This document shows positions 1 to 9,949 of a stretch of 44,505 nt of DNA, piece by piece. The translations under genes and the position numbers were made by a program. Origin of the DNA: a bacterium (lineage in GTDB: Bacteria > Bacteroidota > Bacteroidia > NS11-12g > UBA955); the NCBI GenBank assembly GCA_029945665.1, contig JAQSCZ010000021.1, positions 1 to 44,505 on the forward strand, written 5' to 3'. The notes below the pieces were generated by a model, which saw only the letters and a list, made by a program, of their open reading frames with translations, was not told the DNA's origin and searched no databases. The number at the start of each line of letters is the position of its first letter. Position 1 is the first letter of the stretch.

Positions 1-668
1 CGCTAGTAAGCCGTGGTACCAGCCATATGTGCAACCTTCGTAACAGTCATATAATATTAATAACATTCTTAATGGTTATTCAGGAGTTTGGAATTTCTAT
101 TGGACCCTTACTTGCTGGAGCAGGCATTATTGGTTTAGCAGTTGGCTTTGGTGGGCAATATCTGATAAGGGATATTATTTCTGGTTTTTTTATTATTCTC
201 GAAAACCAATATAGAATAGGCGATATTATTAGTATCGACAATACCAGTGGTCAAGTAGAAGATATTAGTTTGCGAATGACAACTTTAAGAGACCTTGATG
301 GAACGGTTCATCATATTCCTCATGGGGAAATAAAAAAAGTATCTAACCTTACAAAGTATTTTTCGCGGGTCAACTTGAACATTGGAATCGGTTATAAATC
401 CAATTTGGACCATGTTATAACGGTTATAAACAAAATAGGCTGCGACTTATATGAAGACCCTAATTGGAAACCATTTATAATCAAAGCACCATCATTTTTA
501 AGAGTGGGCGATTTTGGTGACTCAGCTATTATAGTTAAAATATTAGGCGAAACGATACCCCTAAAACAATGGGATGTTGCTGGCGAATTAAGAAAACGCA
601 TAAAAATCGCTTTTGATGAAGAAGGGATTGAAATTCCATTTCCTCAACGCGTTATTCACCAAGGATAG
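1..668 (+). CDS. MscS-family mechanosensitive ion channel, 5' end outside window
   Basis: This is the C-terminal part of a small-conductance mechanosensitive channel, which opens under membrane tension to release solutes after osmotic downshock. The frame (codons from base 3) has no stop before the left edge, so the ATG at 27 is probably internal and upstream membrane helices are missing. From that ATG, a hydrophobic stretch leads into the glycine/alanine-rich pore helix (LLAGAGIIGLAVGFGGQYL), then the conserved RDIISGFFIILENQY segment and RIGDII start of the beta domain, and a mixed alpha/beta C-terminal domain ending in EIPFPQRVIH, typical of the family. The next gene is convergent and only 37 bases away, with no clear terminator between. 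It sits near trehalose genes, which suits osmotic adaptation. Family assignment is firm; the subfamily is not. Confidence 0.9.
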   Translation, partial: LVSRGTSHMCNLRNSHIILITFLMVIQEFGISIGPLLAGAGIIGLAVGFGGQYLIRDIISGFFIILENQYRIGDIISIDNTSGQVEDISLRMTTLRDLDGTVHHIPHGEIKKVSNLTKYFSRVNLNIGIGYKSNLDHVITVINKIGCDLYEDPNWKPFIIKAPSFLRVGDFGDSAIIVKILGETIPLKQWDVAGELRKRIKIAFDEEGIEIPFPQRVIHQG

Positions 669-705
669 ATTCCTTCCAACCGAATATTCCTAATCCAATT
701 AATAT

Positions 706-2454
706 TTACATAATGAGCCTCACACCATTCAATTCCGAAATTCTATACGGAAATTTATCCCCTGGAGAACTAATGAACATAAAATTGGTTGCAATGCCCC
801 ATTTTTCACTCAATTTAGTTATCAATTCTGGTACAAATTCACCTTCAATTTGAACATACTCGAGTTTTATTTCAGGGTAAGCTCTATCTAAGGCATCAAA
901 ATCAGACATAAATTCTTTTGTAACCTGTCTTTCTTTATTAACAACTGTAACAATTTTCATTTTCGATGTAATTTCATTCTCAAACACATATAAAATGGCC
1001 TTATTAAGGGCAGAAATATCATCAGCCTTTGAAAAATAAACAAATTCTTGCTTGGTAAGTTTAATCAATTTCCTCGACAATAAAACTTCCGCAATTCTTA
1101 AATGATTCTTATAGGTAAGAAAAACACTTCTAACCAATAACAATAAATATTTTAAAACCTTATTCCTATTGAGTAGTATGAATATCAGAAGCATTGCTGG
1201 AACAAAATATTGGAGAAACACAACAAGAAAATCAGGATGTAATTTTATATTGCCATAAATAGCGGCAATTACAGCCAGCACTGCAATAAACACTATAATT
1301 GGCGAAGCGTATTCAGGTCTTGGCAATTTGGCTCTTTTAAATTTCAAAAGGAAATTTCCAAATCCGAAATAAGCCATTACTAGTAAAAATGAGATGGTAT
1401 ATACACCTGCAAGTGGACCTAAACTTCCTTTGGTTATTAATAAAACGGAGGCACAAAGCAAGAAAAATACTATTGCAATTCTGGGAGAACTTCCCTTCTT
1501 ATTTTCCTTTAATAATACTTGTGGTAAAATTCTATCAAAAGTCATTCGTTTCATAAGTCCTGATACACCAACATACGAAGTTAATACAGCGCCGCTTAAT
1601 ACCAATACGGCATCGATAGAGATGATGGTTGACAAGGTGCTTCCACCAGTTACATGGCCTAAGTAGGACAATAGAGTTTCCGTATGACTGTTTACTGTTA
1701 GCATTGGAATGATGCAAATGATGGCCAATGCCATTAAAGGATTAATAATACTCACTATGGCCCACATATTGCGCAAGGTTTTACGGAAGACGCCTGGCGC
1801 TTGTTCCTCAACAAAATTGGCTGAACTTTCAAACCCCGAAATACCTAGCATGGCTGTACAAAATCCCAGGAACAATGCGATGGGTATACCATACTTTACG
1901 GGTGTATTAAAATTTGAATAGGCGATATCTAATCCAGAGCCCATAATAAACCAAACAGCACTTGCAATCAATAGAACCATTGAAGTAAGGTGAAAAATAA
2001 ATATTGCGATCGCAACTTTCGAAGATTCTTTAATACCCCCAATCATTAAAAACATAAAAAAAGCTAATACTATAATTGTTGAAAGAAATACAGGAATTCC
2101 TTCAACTAAATTATGAAGATAATGCATGGCCTCGCTTGCCGAAATTACGGCTGTTGCCATATAAGATAAAATAGTTAAACAGGCGGCAACAGAGGCATTG
2201 CTCTTAGAGGTAGTATTCAGCAATATATTATAGGCGCCTCCGTTCAGGGGCAATGCGCCAACTGCTTCGCCATAAACAAATCTAAATAAGTATAAAACAA
2301 CCGCAACAATGAGTAGTGAAATCCAAGCATACTGACCTGCATACATTATAGAAAGTGCAGAGACATACAGACATGATGAAGTTATATCATTCCCGCAAAT
2401 GGCTGTGGCAGATAGTTCATTTAATTTTTTATTTTTTTCCATTGTTTGTATCAT
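706..2454 (-). CDS. APC-superfamily amino acid permease with C-terminal soluble domain
   Basis: This is a polytopic inner-membrane transporter of the amino acid/polyamine/organocation superfamily. The N-terminal signature reads ICGNDITSSCLYVSAL (about residues 19-34), where the broken first helix binds substrate. About twelve hydrophobic segments run to residue 445, including GISGFESSANFVEEQAPG (204-221) of the helix 6 region. Residues about 468-582 are hydrophilic and alternate beta strands with helices, resembling a universal-stress-protein-like regulatory domain; that fold is inferred from pattern only. The product is 582 aa from the first ATG; a second ATG four codons on (MEKNKK) is equally plausible. 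The substrate cannot be told from sequence. The gene is divergent from the trehalose operon across a 244-base gap. Confidence 0.87.
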   Translation of the reverse strand: MIQTMEKNKKLNELSATAICGNDITSSCLYVSALSIMYAGQYAWISLLIVAVVLYLFRFVYGEAVGALPLNGGAYNILLNTTSKSNASVAACLTILSYMATAVISASEAMHYLHNLVEGIPVFLSTIIVLAFFMFLMIGGIKESSKVAIAIFIFHLTSMVLLIASAVWFIMGSGLDIAYSNFNTPVKYGIPIALFLGFCTAMLGISGFESSANFVEEQAPGVFRKTLRNMWAIVSIINPLMALAIICIIPMLTVNSHTETLLSYLGHVTGGSTLSTIISIDAVLVLSGAVLTSYVGVSGLMKRMTFDRILPQVLLKENKKGSSPRIAIVFFLLCASVLLITKGSLGPLAGVYTISFLLVMAYFGFGNFLLKFKRAKLPRPEYASPIIVFIAVLAVIAAIYGNIKLHPDFLVVFLQYFVPAMLLIFILLNRNKVLKYLLLLVRSVFLTYKNHLRIAEVLLSRKLIKLTKQEFVYFSKADDISALNKAILYVFENEITSKMKIVTVVNKERQVTKEFMSDFDALDRAYPEIKLEYVQIEGEFVPELITKLSEKWGIATNFMFISSPGDKFPYRISELNGVRLIM

Positions 2455-2660
2455 CTTACAAAATTTTCCAATAAAAATGTTTCAAAAATTAAGTCCTACT
2501 CTGGGACATTAATTGAATAATTTTGTTCTGCAATGATACTAGTTCTTACAGCAACAATTCTTAAATAAAATTAAACTTTAGGAAAATTTCCCATCAAACT
2601 TATCAATGAATTTGTAGAAGAGTTGTTAGTCTTTTCATTCAAAATTTGTATTTTACGTTT

Positions 2661-2678
2661 TTTGTCATGCTCGACAAA
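2661..2678. promoter_or_regulatory. Inverted repeat upstream of the trehalose operon
   Basis: TTTGTC (2661-2666) and GACAAA (2673-2678) form a perfect 6-bp dyad around a 6-base spacer, ending 20 bases before the ATG of the trehalose synthase gene. It could be an operator or a small leader hairpin. There is no T-run after it, so it is not a terminator. I saw no convincing TAnnTTTG promoter with a -33 partner for this operon, so the start of transcription is unknown. The rest of the 2455-2698 gap holds no tRNA or small gene that I can recognise. Confidence 0.35.
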
Positions 2679-2698
2679 GATTAAAATTTTATTTATTT

Positions 2699-4861
2699 AT
2701 GAGAATTATCAATATTTCCTACAGATTACCAGTTTCATTTAAAACAAAAAACGGCAATATCGAATTAAAATCATCTTCTGGAGGCCTAGTAAGTGCGATA
2801 CTTTCACTAAAACAGAATGAAAATGAATTGCATTGGTTTGGAGTCGCAGATTTTACATTGACAGAATATCAGCAAGGCAAAAACTTATATAAAGGGGAAT
2901 TTATTTTACATCCCATTTTTCTAAGTAAAGATATCAATTTCGGATTTTATAGCGGATTTTCAAATGCTGTTATTTGGCCTCTTTTTCATTACTTTCCTTC
3001 CTTTGTCGAATTCAATGCCAATTATTTTGAATTTTATTTGGAGGCAAACCGCATCATAGCAAAAAATGTTTGCGAAATACTCCAAAAAGATGACACCATT
3101 TGGATACATGATTATCAACTTTTACCCTTGGCAGAAATGATAAGAGAATTGAGGCCTGATGTGAAGATTGGACTCTTTCTTCATATCCCATTTCCATCCT
3201 ATGAGCTTATCAGATTATTGCCGAAATACTGCAGAGATACCTTGGTAAAGTCTATGTTTGGGGCAGATTTAATAGGATTTCACACCTATGAGTATGCACA
3301 ACACTTTTTGCATACAGCACAAATGATACTTGGAATACAGCATAAACAATTTAACTTATTGTATCAAAACAGAACAATTAAGGTAGATGTGTTTCCTATT
3401 AGCATTAGTTATGAAAAATTTAATACCGCATTCTTTGATAAGTTAATTGAGGAAGAACGCGTTAAACTAAAAAAAATATATGAAGGAAAAAAAATCATAT
3501 TTTCAGTGGATCGGCTCGATTATACTAAAGGAATCATGTGTCGCCTTCAAGGATTCTCAGAATTCTTGCATCTATTTCCTGAATGGAAAGAAAAAATTGT
3601 ATTTCTGCTTGTGGCCGTTCCCTCTCGATCGGACCTAAAGAGATACAAAGAAAGAAAACAAATGATTGAACTACTCATAAGTGAAATAAATGGGAAATAT
3701 GGCAACTTAAAATGGACCCCCATTGTTTACCAGTATGGTTCAGTTGAATTCCGCCAACTACTCGGACTGTATACCAGTTGCGACATAGCCCTGATTTCCC
3801 CTTTACGAGATGGCATGAACTTGGTTGCAAAAGAATTTGTTGCCTCAAGGCAAGATGAGGATGGTGTTTTATTATTGAGTGATATGACCGGTGCTGCAAA
3901 GGAATTAACTGATGCTTTACTATTTAACCCTTTGGATAAAAATGAAATCGCTTTAAAAATTAAAACTGCCATCGATATGCCGGATGAAGAACGTAAAACT
4001 AGGATGATAAATTTGCGGACTCAGGTTAAAACATATCATGTTGAAAAATGGAGCCAAGATTTTATGGAAAAACTAAATGCAGTATGCAGTCTTAAATCGT
4101 TCCCACAAACACTTGAATATGAAAATAAAAGAGAGATTCTAATACAATACCAAAATGCAGCAAAGCGTTTAATTCTACTAGATTATGACGGAACTTTAAC
4201 AGCCTTTAAGTCATCACCCGAACTAGCAATTCCTAGCGATGGCCTCATAGAACTATTAAATAACTTATGTAAGAATCCTAAAAATGAAATCGTTTTGGTT
4301 AGTGGTAGAGATCATGAAACCTTAGAAAGATGGTTTGGTAAACTGCCTTTGACATTGATTGCAGAACACGGCATTTTTATTAAAAAACGGGAATGGAAAT
4401 CAACAATTACCGATGCCATGGATTGGAAGGCAGGGGTATTGAATATTATGAAACAATTTGCTGTGAATACAAGTGGAGCATTCCTAGAAGAAAAAACTTA
4501 TTCGGTTTGTTGGCATTATAGAAATGTAGAAAACTTAAAAGGATTTGCACAATCTCGCGAATTAGTTAACCTTTTAACGGTTTATTTAAATGGGGTTAAT
4601 GCCACAATCATTGATGGCAATAAGGTGATTGAAGTAAAGCCTTCGCAAATAAATAAAGGAACTTCAATTCAACGCAATTTTGATATGAATGTGTACGATT
4701 TTTGCTTGGCAATTGGGGATGACCGGACAGATGAAGATCTATTTGAGGTTGTATCTCAATACAATGGTATAAGTATAAAAGTGGGCAAAGAGACTAGTAA
4801 AGCAAAGTATCGACTGGAAACCATTCAACTGGTGCATTCTTTGCTCGAACTATTAAAATAA
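2699..4861 (+). CDS. otsAB: Bifunctional trehalose-6-phosphate synthase/phosphatase
   Basis: This fused enzyme joins UDP-glucose and glucose-6-phosphate into trehalose-6-phosphate and then removes the phosphate. Residues 1-460 are a GT20 synthase with WIHDYQLLPLAEMIRE (135-150), LHIPFPSYELIRLLP (161-175), SVDRLDYTKG (269-278, substrate lysine and arginine) and SPLRDGMNLVAKEFVA (367-382). Residues 485-720 are a HAD phosphatase with motif I DYDGTLT (495-501, nucleophile and acid aspartates), VSGRD (534-538) and motif IV GDDRTDEDLF (673-682). At 720 aa both domains look complete. The ATG at 2699 leads directly into the usual beta strand. A GH15 gene follows after 9 bases, so they are almost surely co-transcribed. 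Trehalose is a compatible solute and general stress protectant. Confidence 0.96.
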   Translation: MRIINISYRLPVSFKTKNGNIELKSSSGGLVSAILSLKQNENELHWFGVADFTLTEYQQGKNLYKGEFILHPIFLSKDINFGFYSGFSNAVIWPLFHYFPSFVEFNANYFEFYLEANRIIAKNVCEILQKDDTIWIHDYQLLPLAEMIRELRPDVKIGLFLHIPFPSYELIRLLPKYCRDTLVKSMFGADLIGFHTYEYAQHFLHTAQMILGIQHKQFNLLYQNRTIKVDVFPISISYEKFNTAFFDKLIEEERVKLKKIYEGKKIIFSVDRLDYTKGIMCRLQGFSEFLHLFPEWKEKIVFLLVAVPSRSDLKRYKERKQMIELLISEINGKYGNLKWTPIVYQYGSVEFRQLLGLYTSCDIALISPLRDGMNLVAKEFVASRQDEDGVLLLSDMTGAAKELTDALLFNPLDKNEIALKIKTAIDMPDEERKTRMINLRTQVKTYHVEKWSQDFMEKLNAVCSLKSFPQTLEYENKREILIQYQNAAKRLILLDYDGTLTAFKSSPELAIPSDGLIELLNNLCKNPKNEIVLVSGRDHETLERWFGKLPLTLIAEHGIFIKKREWKSTITDAMDWKAGVLNIMKQFAVNTSGAFLEEKTYSVCWHYRNVENLKGFAQSRELVNLLTVYLNGVNATIIDGNKVIEVKPSQINKGTSIQRNFDMNVYDFCLAIGDDRTDEDLFEVVSQYNGISIKVGKETSKAKYRLETIQLVHSLLELLK

Positions 4862-4870
4862 ATAAAACAG

Positions 4871-6658
4871 ATGACAAAAAAAATTCATAAATATCAAATG
4901 GGAATTGTCGGCAATTGCTCATTTATGGCGTATATAGACATAAAAGCTAGTGTTAAATGGATGTGTATGCCAAGATTTGATAGTAGCTTCTTATTCGGTT
5001 CACTTATCGACCAAGAACAAGGTGGTGAATTTAGTATTACTCCTAACGAAGAAAAGTATAGTTCTAAGCAATATTATCTCGAAAATACAAATATACTTTG
5101 CACGGAATTTGAGTCGCCCGATGGACGTTTTAGGGTTACTGATTTTGCGCCTCGGTTCCATCAACAGGACCGCTATTTTAAGCCATTAATGTTGTTAAGA
5201 AAAATTGAACCACTTGAAGGTCGTCCAATGGTAAATGTAAAATGTAGGCCAGTTGGTGATTATGGAAAAACAACACCCGAATTGCTTATTGGAAGTAATC
5301 ACATTCGATTTATGAATATTGGCTCACATATACGCTTAACCACAAATATATCGCTAAATAATATCATAGATGAAAAAGCATTTGTATTATCAGAAGTTAA
5401 ATACCTGATCTTCTCTAGTGAATTGCCATTAGAAGCAGAATTATCTGACACATTTGAGGCTTTTCTAAAAAAAACTACCAATTATTGGCGCGACTGGGTC
5501 AAAACAACTTCTATTCCTTCAATATTCCAAAAAGAGATTATAAGGTCTGCTCTTGTACTAAAAATGCACCAATATGAAGATACAGGCGGCATAATTGCTT
5601 CTGGTAGCATGAGCCTTCCAGAATTCAATGGTTCGGGTAGGAATTGGGACTATCGATATTGTTGGATGCGAGATACTTATTACACCTTGAATGCGCTTAA
5701 CAGCATTGGCCACTTTGAAGAATCACAAAAATATTTCCAGTATATCGAAAATATAATTGCCACAGAAAAAAATCACATCCAACCACTATATTCCATAACA
5801 GGCGAGAAAAATATTGTTGAAAAAATTCTTGACCTAAAAGGGTATTTAGACAACAATGCGCCTGTAAGACTTGGAAACGATGCATATACGCATGTTCAAA
5901 ATGATGTTTACGGTCAAGTGCTAGTGAGTCTGCTTCCGCTATATATTGACAAGCGACTTGCAGTTAATGCGTTGAATAAGCCACTCCAAATCATCCATTT
6001 TCTTTTAGATAAAATTGGTGAGACGATGAACACTCCTGATGCAGGACTATGGGAGTTTAGAAACAGTTTACAATTGCATTGTTACACATTCTTGTTTCAT
6101 TGGGCGGGCAGCAGCGCAGCGCTTAAAATAGGTAAAGAGTTAGATGATGCTTATTTGATTGAAAAAGCAGAAAACTTGAAAGTATTGGCAACAGAACAAA
6201 TTGAAAAATGCTACAATTTTGAGAAAAAAGCATACACACAAGCAATTGGCAGCAATTTTATGGATGCTAGCTGTTTAAAATTAGTCTCTATGGGTTACCT
6301 CGACCCAGATTCAGACAAAGCTAAAAACCATGTAAAGGCCATAGAAAATGAACTTAAAACAGAAAATGGGCTAATTTACAGATATAAGCATGCAGATGAT
6401 TTCGGAAAACCGGAATCTACATTTTTGGTTTGCGCATTTTGGTACGCCGAAGCTTTAGCATGTATTGGCCGTATTGATGAAGCGCATTCGGTACTAGAAA
6501 ATTTAATCAAAACAGGCAACCATCTGGGATTATATAGTGAGGATGTAGCAATAGATGGAAGCCAATGGGGCAATTTTCCGCAAACATACAGTCATGTTGG
6601 ACTCATGAACGCTGCATTTCGAATTGCAAGAAAATTAGACAAACCACACTTTTTATAA
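4871..6658 (+). CDS. Glycoside hydrolase family 15 (glucoamylase/trehalase-type)
   Basis: This is a cytoplasmic (no signal peptide) GH15 enzyme of 595 aa, the usual size. It has an N-terminal beta-sandwich region (about 10-190) starting MGIVGNCSFMAYID, a linker, and an (alpha/alpha)6 barrel. Family landmarks are GRNWDYRYCWMRD (257-269), NNAPVRLGNDAYTHVQNDVYG (split across 328-348), GLWEFR (392-397, E395 the likely general acid) and LYSED (554-558, E557 the likely general base) before GNFPQTYSHVGL. GH15 covers glucoamylase, glucodextranase and, in mycobacteria and some archaea, trehalase. The position 9 bases after a trehalose synthase/phosphatase makes trehalose or a short alpha-glucan the likely substrate, but that is context, not proof. 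A terminator hairpin follows. Confidence 0.93.
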   Translation: MTKKIHKYQMGIVGNCSFMAYIDIKASVKWMCMPRFDSSFLFGSLIDQEQGGEFSITPNEEKYSSKQYYLENTNILCTEFESPDGRFRVTDFAPRFHQQDRYFKPLMLLRKIEPLEGRPMVNVKCRPVGDYGKTTPELLIGSNHIRFMNIGSHIRLTTNISLNNIIDEKAFVLSEVKYLIFSSELPLEAELSDTFEAFLKKTTNYWRDWVKTTSIPSIFQKEIIRSALVLKMHQYEDTGGIIASGSMSLPEFNGSGRNWDYRYCWMRDTYYTLNALNSIGHFEESQKYFQYIENIIATEKNHIQPLYSITGEKNIVEKILDLKGYLDNNAPVRLGNDAYTHVQNDVYGQVLVSLLPLYIDKRLAVNALNKPLQIIHFLLDKIGETMNTPDAGLWEFRNSLQLHCYTFLFHWAGSSAALKIGKELDDAYLIEKAENLKVLATEQIEKCYNFEKKAYTQAIGSNFMDASCLKLVSMGYLDPDSDKAKNHVKAIENELKTENGLIYRYKHADDFGKPESTFLVCAFWYAEALACIGRIDEAHSVLENLIKTGNHLGLYSEDVAIDGSQWGNFPQTYSHVGLMNAAFRIARKLDKPHFL

Positions 6659-6672
6659 AAAGAGTTATTATT

Positions 6673-6699
6673 AAGTTGATTACAATTAATCGACTTTTT
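6673..6699 (+). terminator. Rho-independent terminator of the trehalose operon
   Basis: AAGTTGATTA (6673-6682) and TAATCGACTT (6687-6696) form a 10-bp stem with one G-U wobble and a CAAT loop, followed by a T-run to 6699. It lies between two convergent genes. Confidence 0.7.
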
Positions 6700-6770
6700 A
6701 TAGTCTGAGGCCATCTATATAAACAACCTCTCCATTATTCTGAAATTTAAAAACCTAATTGCAAAATTAG

Positions 6771-7646
6771 TTATTCTACCACGTTCACATTGGCGGCCTC
6801 AAAAACCCTGGTTTTTGAATTGAAGCAATTGCCCTTTTCCATAATATGAACAATCATATTCTCAACAGAAATAGGCGCACCTTCTTCGATATCTGCAATA
6901 TTGTTGTGTCTGATATTGCGACCATCTATAATTACCACAGCGCCGCTTCCAATAGCCTCCATTTCGCATCCATTCCGCACAATAACACCAGTATCTTCAC
7001 CTAATCCAATACCTATGGCCGATGGATTGGCTGCCACTGCCTGAGCTAAACGCGAAAATCTACCGCGCTTATTAAAATGTGAATCGATAATAACATCTTT
7101 TATAAATGCCAAACCAGTTGTGATCTTTACCTCACCCTTTAAATGGGCATTGCTCGCATTACCTTGATAAATCATAGTGTTACTCATGGCCATTGCACCA
7201 GCACTTGTACCTGCTATAATAAATTTTTCATTTTCGTAACGGTAATGTAATAAGTCAAGGAAATCTGTACCTCCAAAAATTGCAGTAAGGCGCAATTGAT
7301 TACCCCCACTAAACATAATGGCATCGCAAGCTTTCAAACGCTCAAGATAATCCACTTGCATGGCATCTTCGCGGTTGCGTATTTTCATATGCCCTACATT
7401 CTTACACCCCAATTTACTAAAGGCATCTAAGTAATTTTCACCCACTTCATCAGGAATCTGAGAAGCAGTCGTTACAATTTCTATCCTCGCCTCCAAATTG
7501 TCAATTTCATTAACAATGTTCTTAAGAATACCAATTTCAAAAAAATTAAGGTTATTTCTCGCTATGATACCTAGCTCTAAATCTGTTCCTTTATCCTCTG
7601 CCCCCCCAACTGAAATAAGTGTGCCTTTTGGCATATTTGTTTGCAT
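6771..7646 (-). CDS. cphB: Cyanophycinase (peptidase family S51)
   Basis: Cyanophycinases are serine exopeptidases that cut cyanophycin, a multi-L-arginyl-poly-aspartate storage polymer, into beta-Asp-Arg dipeptides. The 291-aa product starts PKGTLISVGGAEDKG and carries the full active site by comparison with the cyanobacterial enzyme: GGNQL (Q117), the nucleophile elbow GTSAGA (S148), DSHF (D188, H190), two arginines in NKRGRFSRL, and GLGEDTG (E217). There is no signal peptide, so it acts in the cytoplasm. No cyanophycin synthetase or isoaspartyl dipeptidase lies in the window, so the substrate could be imported or made elsewhere. It is a single gene facing away from groES, with a -7 box about 20 bases upstream. 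A related isoaspartyl peptidase activity is possible. Confidence 0.93.
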   Translation of the reverse strand: MQTNMPKGTLISVGGAEDKGTDLELGIIARNNLNFFEIGILKNIVNEIDNLEARIEIVTTASQIPDEVGENYLDAFSKLGCKNVGHMKIRNREDAMQVDYLERLKACDAIMFSGGNQLRLTAIFGGTDFLDLLHYRYENEKFIIAGTSAGAMAMSNTMIYQGNASNAHLKGEVKITTGLAFIKDVIIDSHFNKRGRFSRLAQAVAANPSAIGIGLGEDTGVIVRNGCEMEAIGSGAVVIIDGRNIRHNNIADIEEGAPISVENMIVHIMEKGNCFNSKTRVFEAANVNVVE

Positions 7647-7665
7647 TTATTTGATTAAGAAATTG

Positions 7666-7673
7666 CAAATTTA
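7666..7673 (-). promoter_or_regulatory. Possible -7 promoter box for cyanophycinase
   Basis: On the minus strand this reads TAAATTTG, a perfect match to the Bacteroidota -7 consensus TAnnTTTG, 19 bases before the start codon. No TTG lies at the usual -33 distance, which lowers confidence. Confidence 0.4.
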
Positions 7674-7760
7674 ATGTAAATATTTGAGTTCATTGTTTAC
7701 TTTATTGACAAAAGATGTGACAAGCTGTCCTTTCTTAAGGACTTCCTACCCTTGTTTTTC

Positions 7761-7799
7761 TGTCAATTTCGGCCAAAACCCTATTGGCATAAAAAATGA
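7761..7799 (+). promoter_or_regulatory. Candidate heat-shock-type promoter of groESL
   Basis: No CIRCE repeat (TTAGCACTC-N9-GAGTGCTAA) is present. Instead there is a TGTCA box (7761-7765), a dyad GCCAA (7772-7776)/TTGGC (7784-7788) with a 7-base spacer, and a sequence TTGGCAT-N5-ATGA (7784-7799) whose GG and G are spaced like the -24/-12 boxes of sigma-54 promoters (TTGGCAY...TTGC), with A in place of the final C. The predicted start would lie near 7811, about 30 bases before groES. This is read by eye; the sigma factor is an inference. Confidence 0.4.
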
Positions 7800-7840
7800 T
7801 AAATACATATTATAAAATTTTAAATAATTATAACAATAAT

Positions 7841-8110
7841 ATGAACGTAAAACCATTAGCAGACAGAGTATTGGTAGAGCCAGCAGTTGCTGAGCTTAAA
7901 ACCGCAGGAGGTATCATTATTCCGGATACAGCCAAAGAAAAACCACAAAGAGGCACTGTGATAGCAGTTGGTACAGGTAAAAAAGACGAGCCCATGACTT
8001 GTAAAGCAGGAGACACCGTTTTATATGGTAAATATGCTGGAACAGAAATTCAAGTTGACGGTAAAGATTATTTAATCATGAGAGAGAGCGATATTTTCGC
8101 TATTATCTAA
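7841..8110 (+). CDS. groES: Co-chaperonin GroES
   Basis: This is the 10-kDa lid of the GroEL folding chamber in the cytoplasm. The 89-aa product shows the N-terminal [14 protein letters not shown], the mobile loop that contacts GroEL (about residues 17-32, [18 protein letters not shown]), and the C-terminal [16 protein letters not shown] longer frame opens at 7796, but those 15 extra codons are low-complexity (Asn/Tyr) and overlap the promoter-like element, so the ATG at 7841 is the better start and gives the normal length. groL follows 156 bases later, with no terminator between, so the two are expected to form the classic operon. Confidence 0.97.
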   Translation: MNVKPLADRVLVEPAVAELKTAGGIIIPDTAKEKPQRGTVIAVGTGKKDEPMTCKAGDTVLYGKYAGTEIQVDGKDYLIMRESDIFAII

Positions 8111-8117
8111 ATAAAGG

Positions 8118-8220
8118 ATACTTCGATCCCCCTCAATATTTTAGAGTATTAGTGGATTAGAAATATCAAATAACACACTTCACTTCGATACCTCAGTGTA
8201 AACTGAAGCTCAGTGTGACA
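8118..8220. repeat. REP-like intergenic repeat remnant between groES and groL
   Basis: The spacer holds two ACTTCGAT units (one in 8118-8135, one at 8182-8189) and two CTCAGTGT units (8192-8199 and 8209-8216), with CAGT/ACTG and CTTC/GAAG inverted pairs between. The CACTTCGA...CTCAGTGTGACA pattern resembles palindromic intergenic repeats that I recall from other Bacteroidota genomes. Whether it is multicopy in this genome cannot be seen from one window. Confidence 0.35.
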
Positions 8221-8266
8221 AAAAAATAAACAAATTTATAAATCAAAAAATAATAAAATAACATAG

Positions 8267-9895
<1,629 letters not shown>

Positions 9896-9914
9896 TTTTA
9901 ATACAAATAAATTC

Positions 9915-9949
9915 AAAAAAGTCCCGCAAGTCATTGTGGGACTTTTTTT
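9915..9949 (+). terminator. Rho-independent terminator after groL
   Basis: AGTCCCGCAA (9920-9929) pairs with TTGTGGGACT (9934-9943) with one G-U wobble and a GTCA loop, flanked by an A-run and a seven-base T-run (9943-9949). It is strong and may work in both directions. Confidence 0.88.

Noticed and set aside
7796-7840. Upstream extension of groES (15 extra codons)
   Set aside because: The codons are low-complexity and overlap the promoter-like element; the ATG at 7841 gives the normal GroES N-terminus and length.
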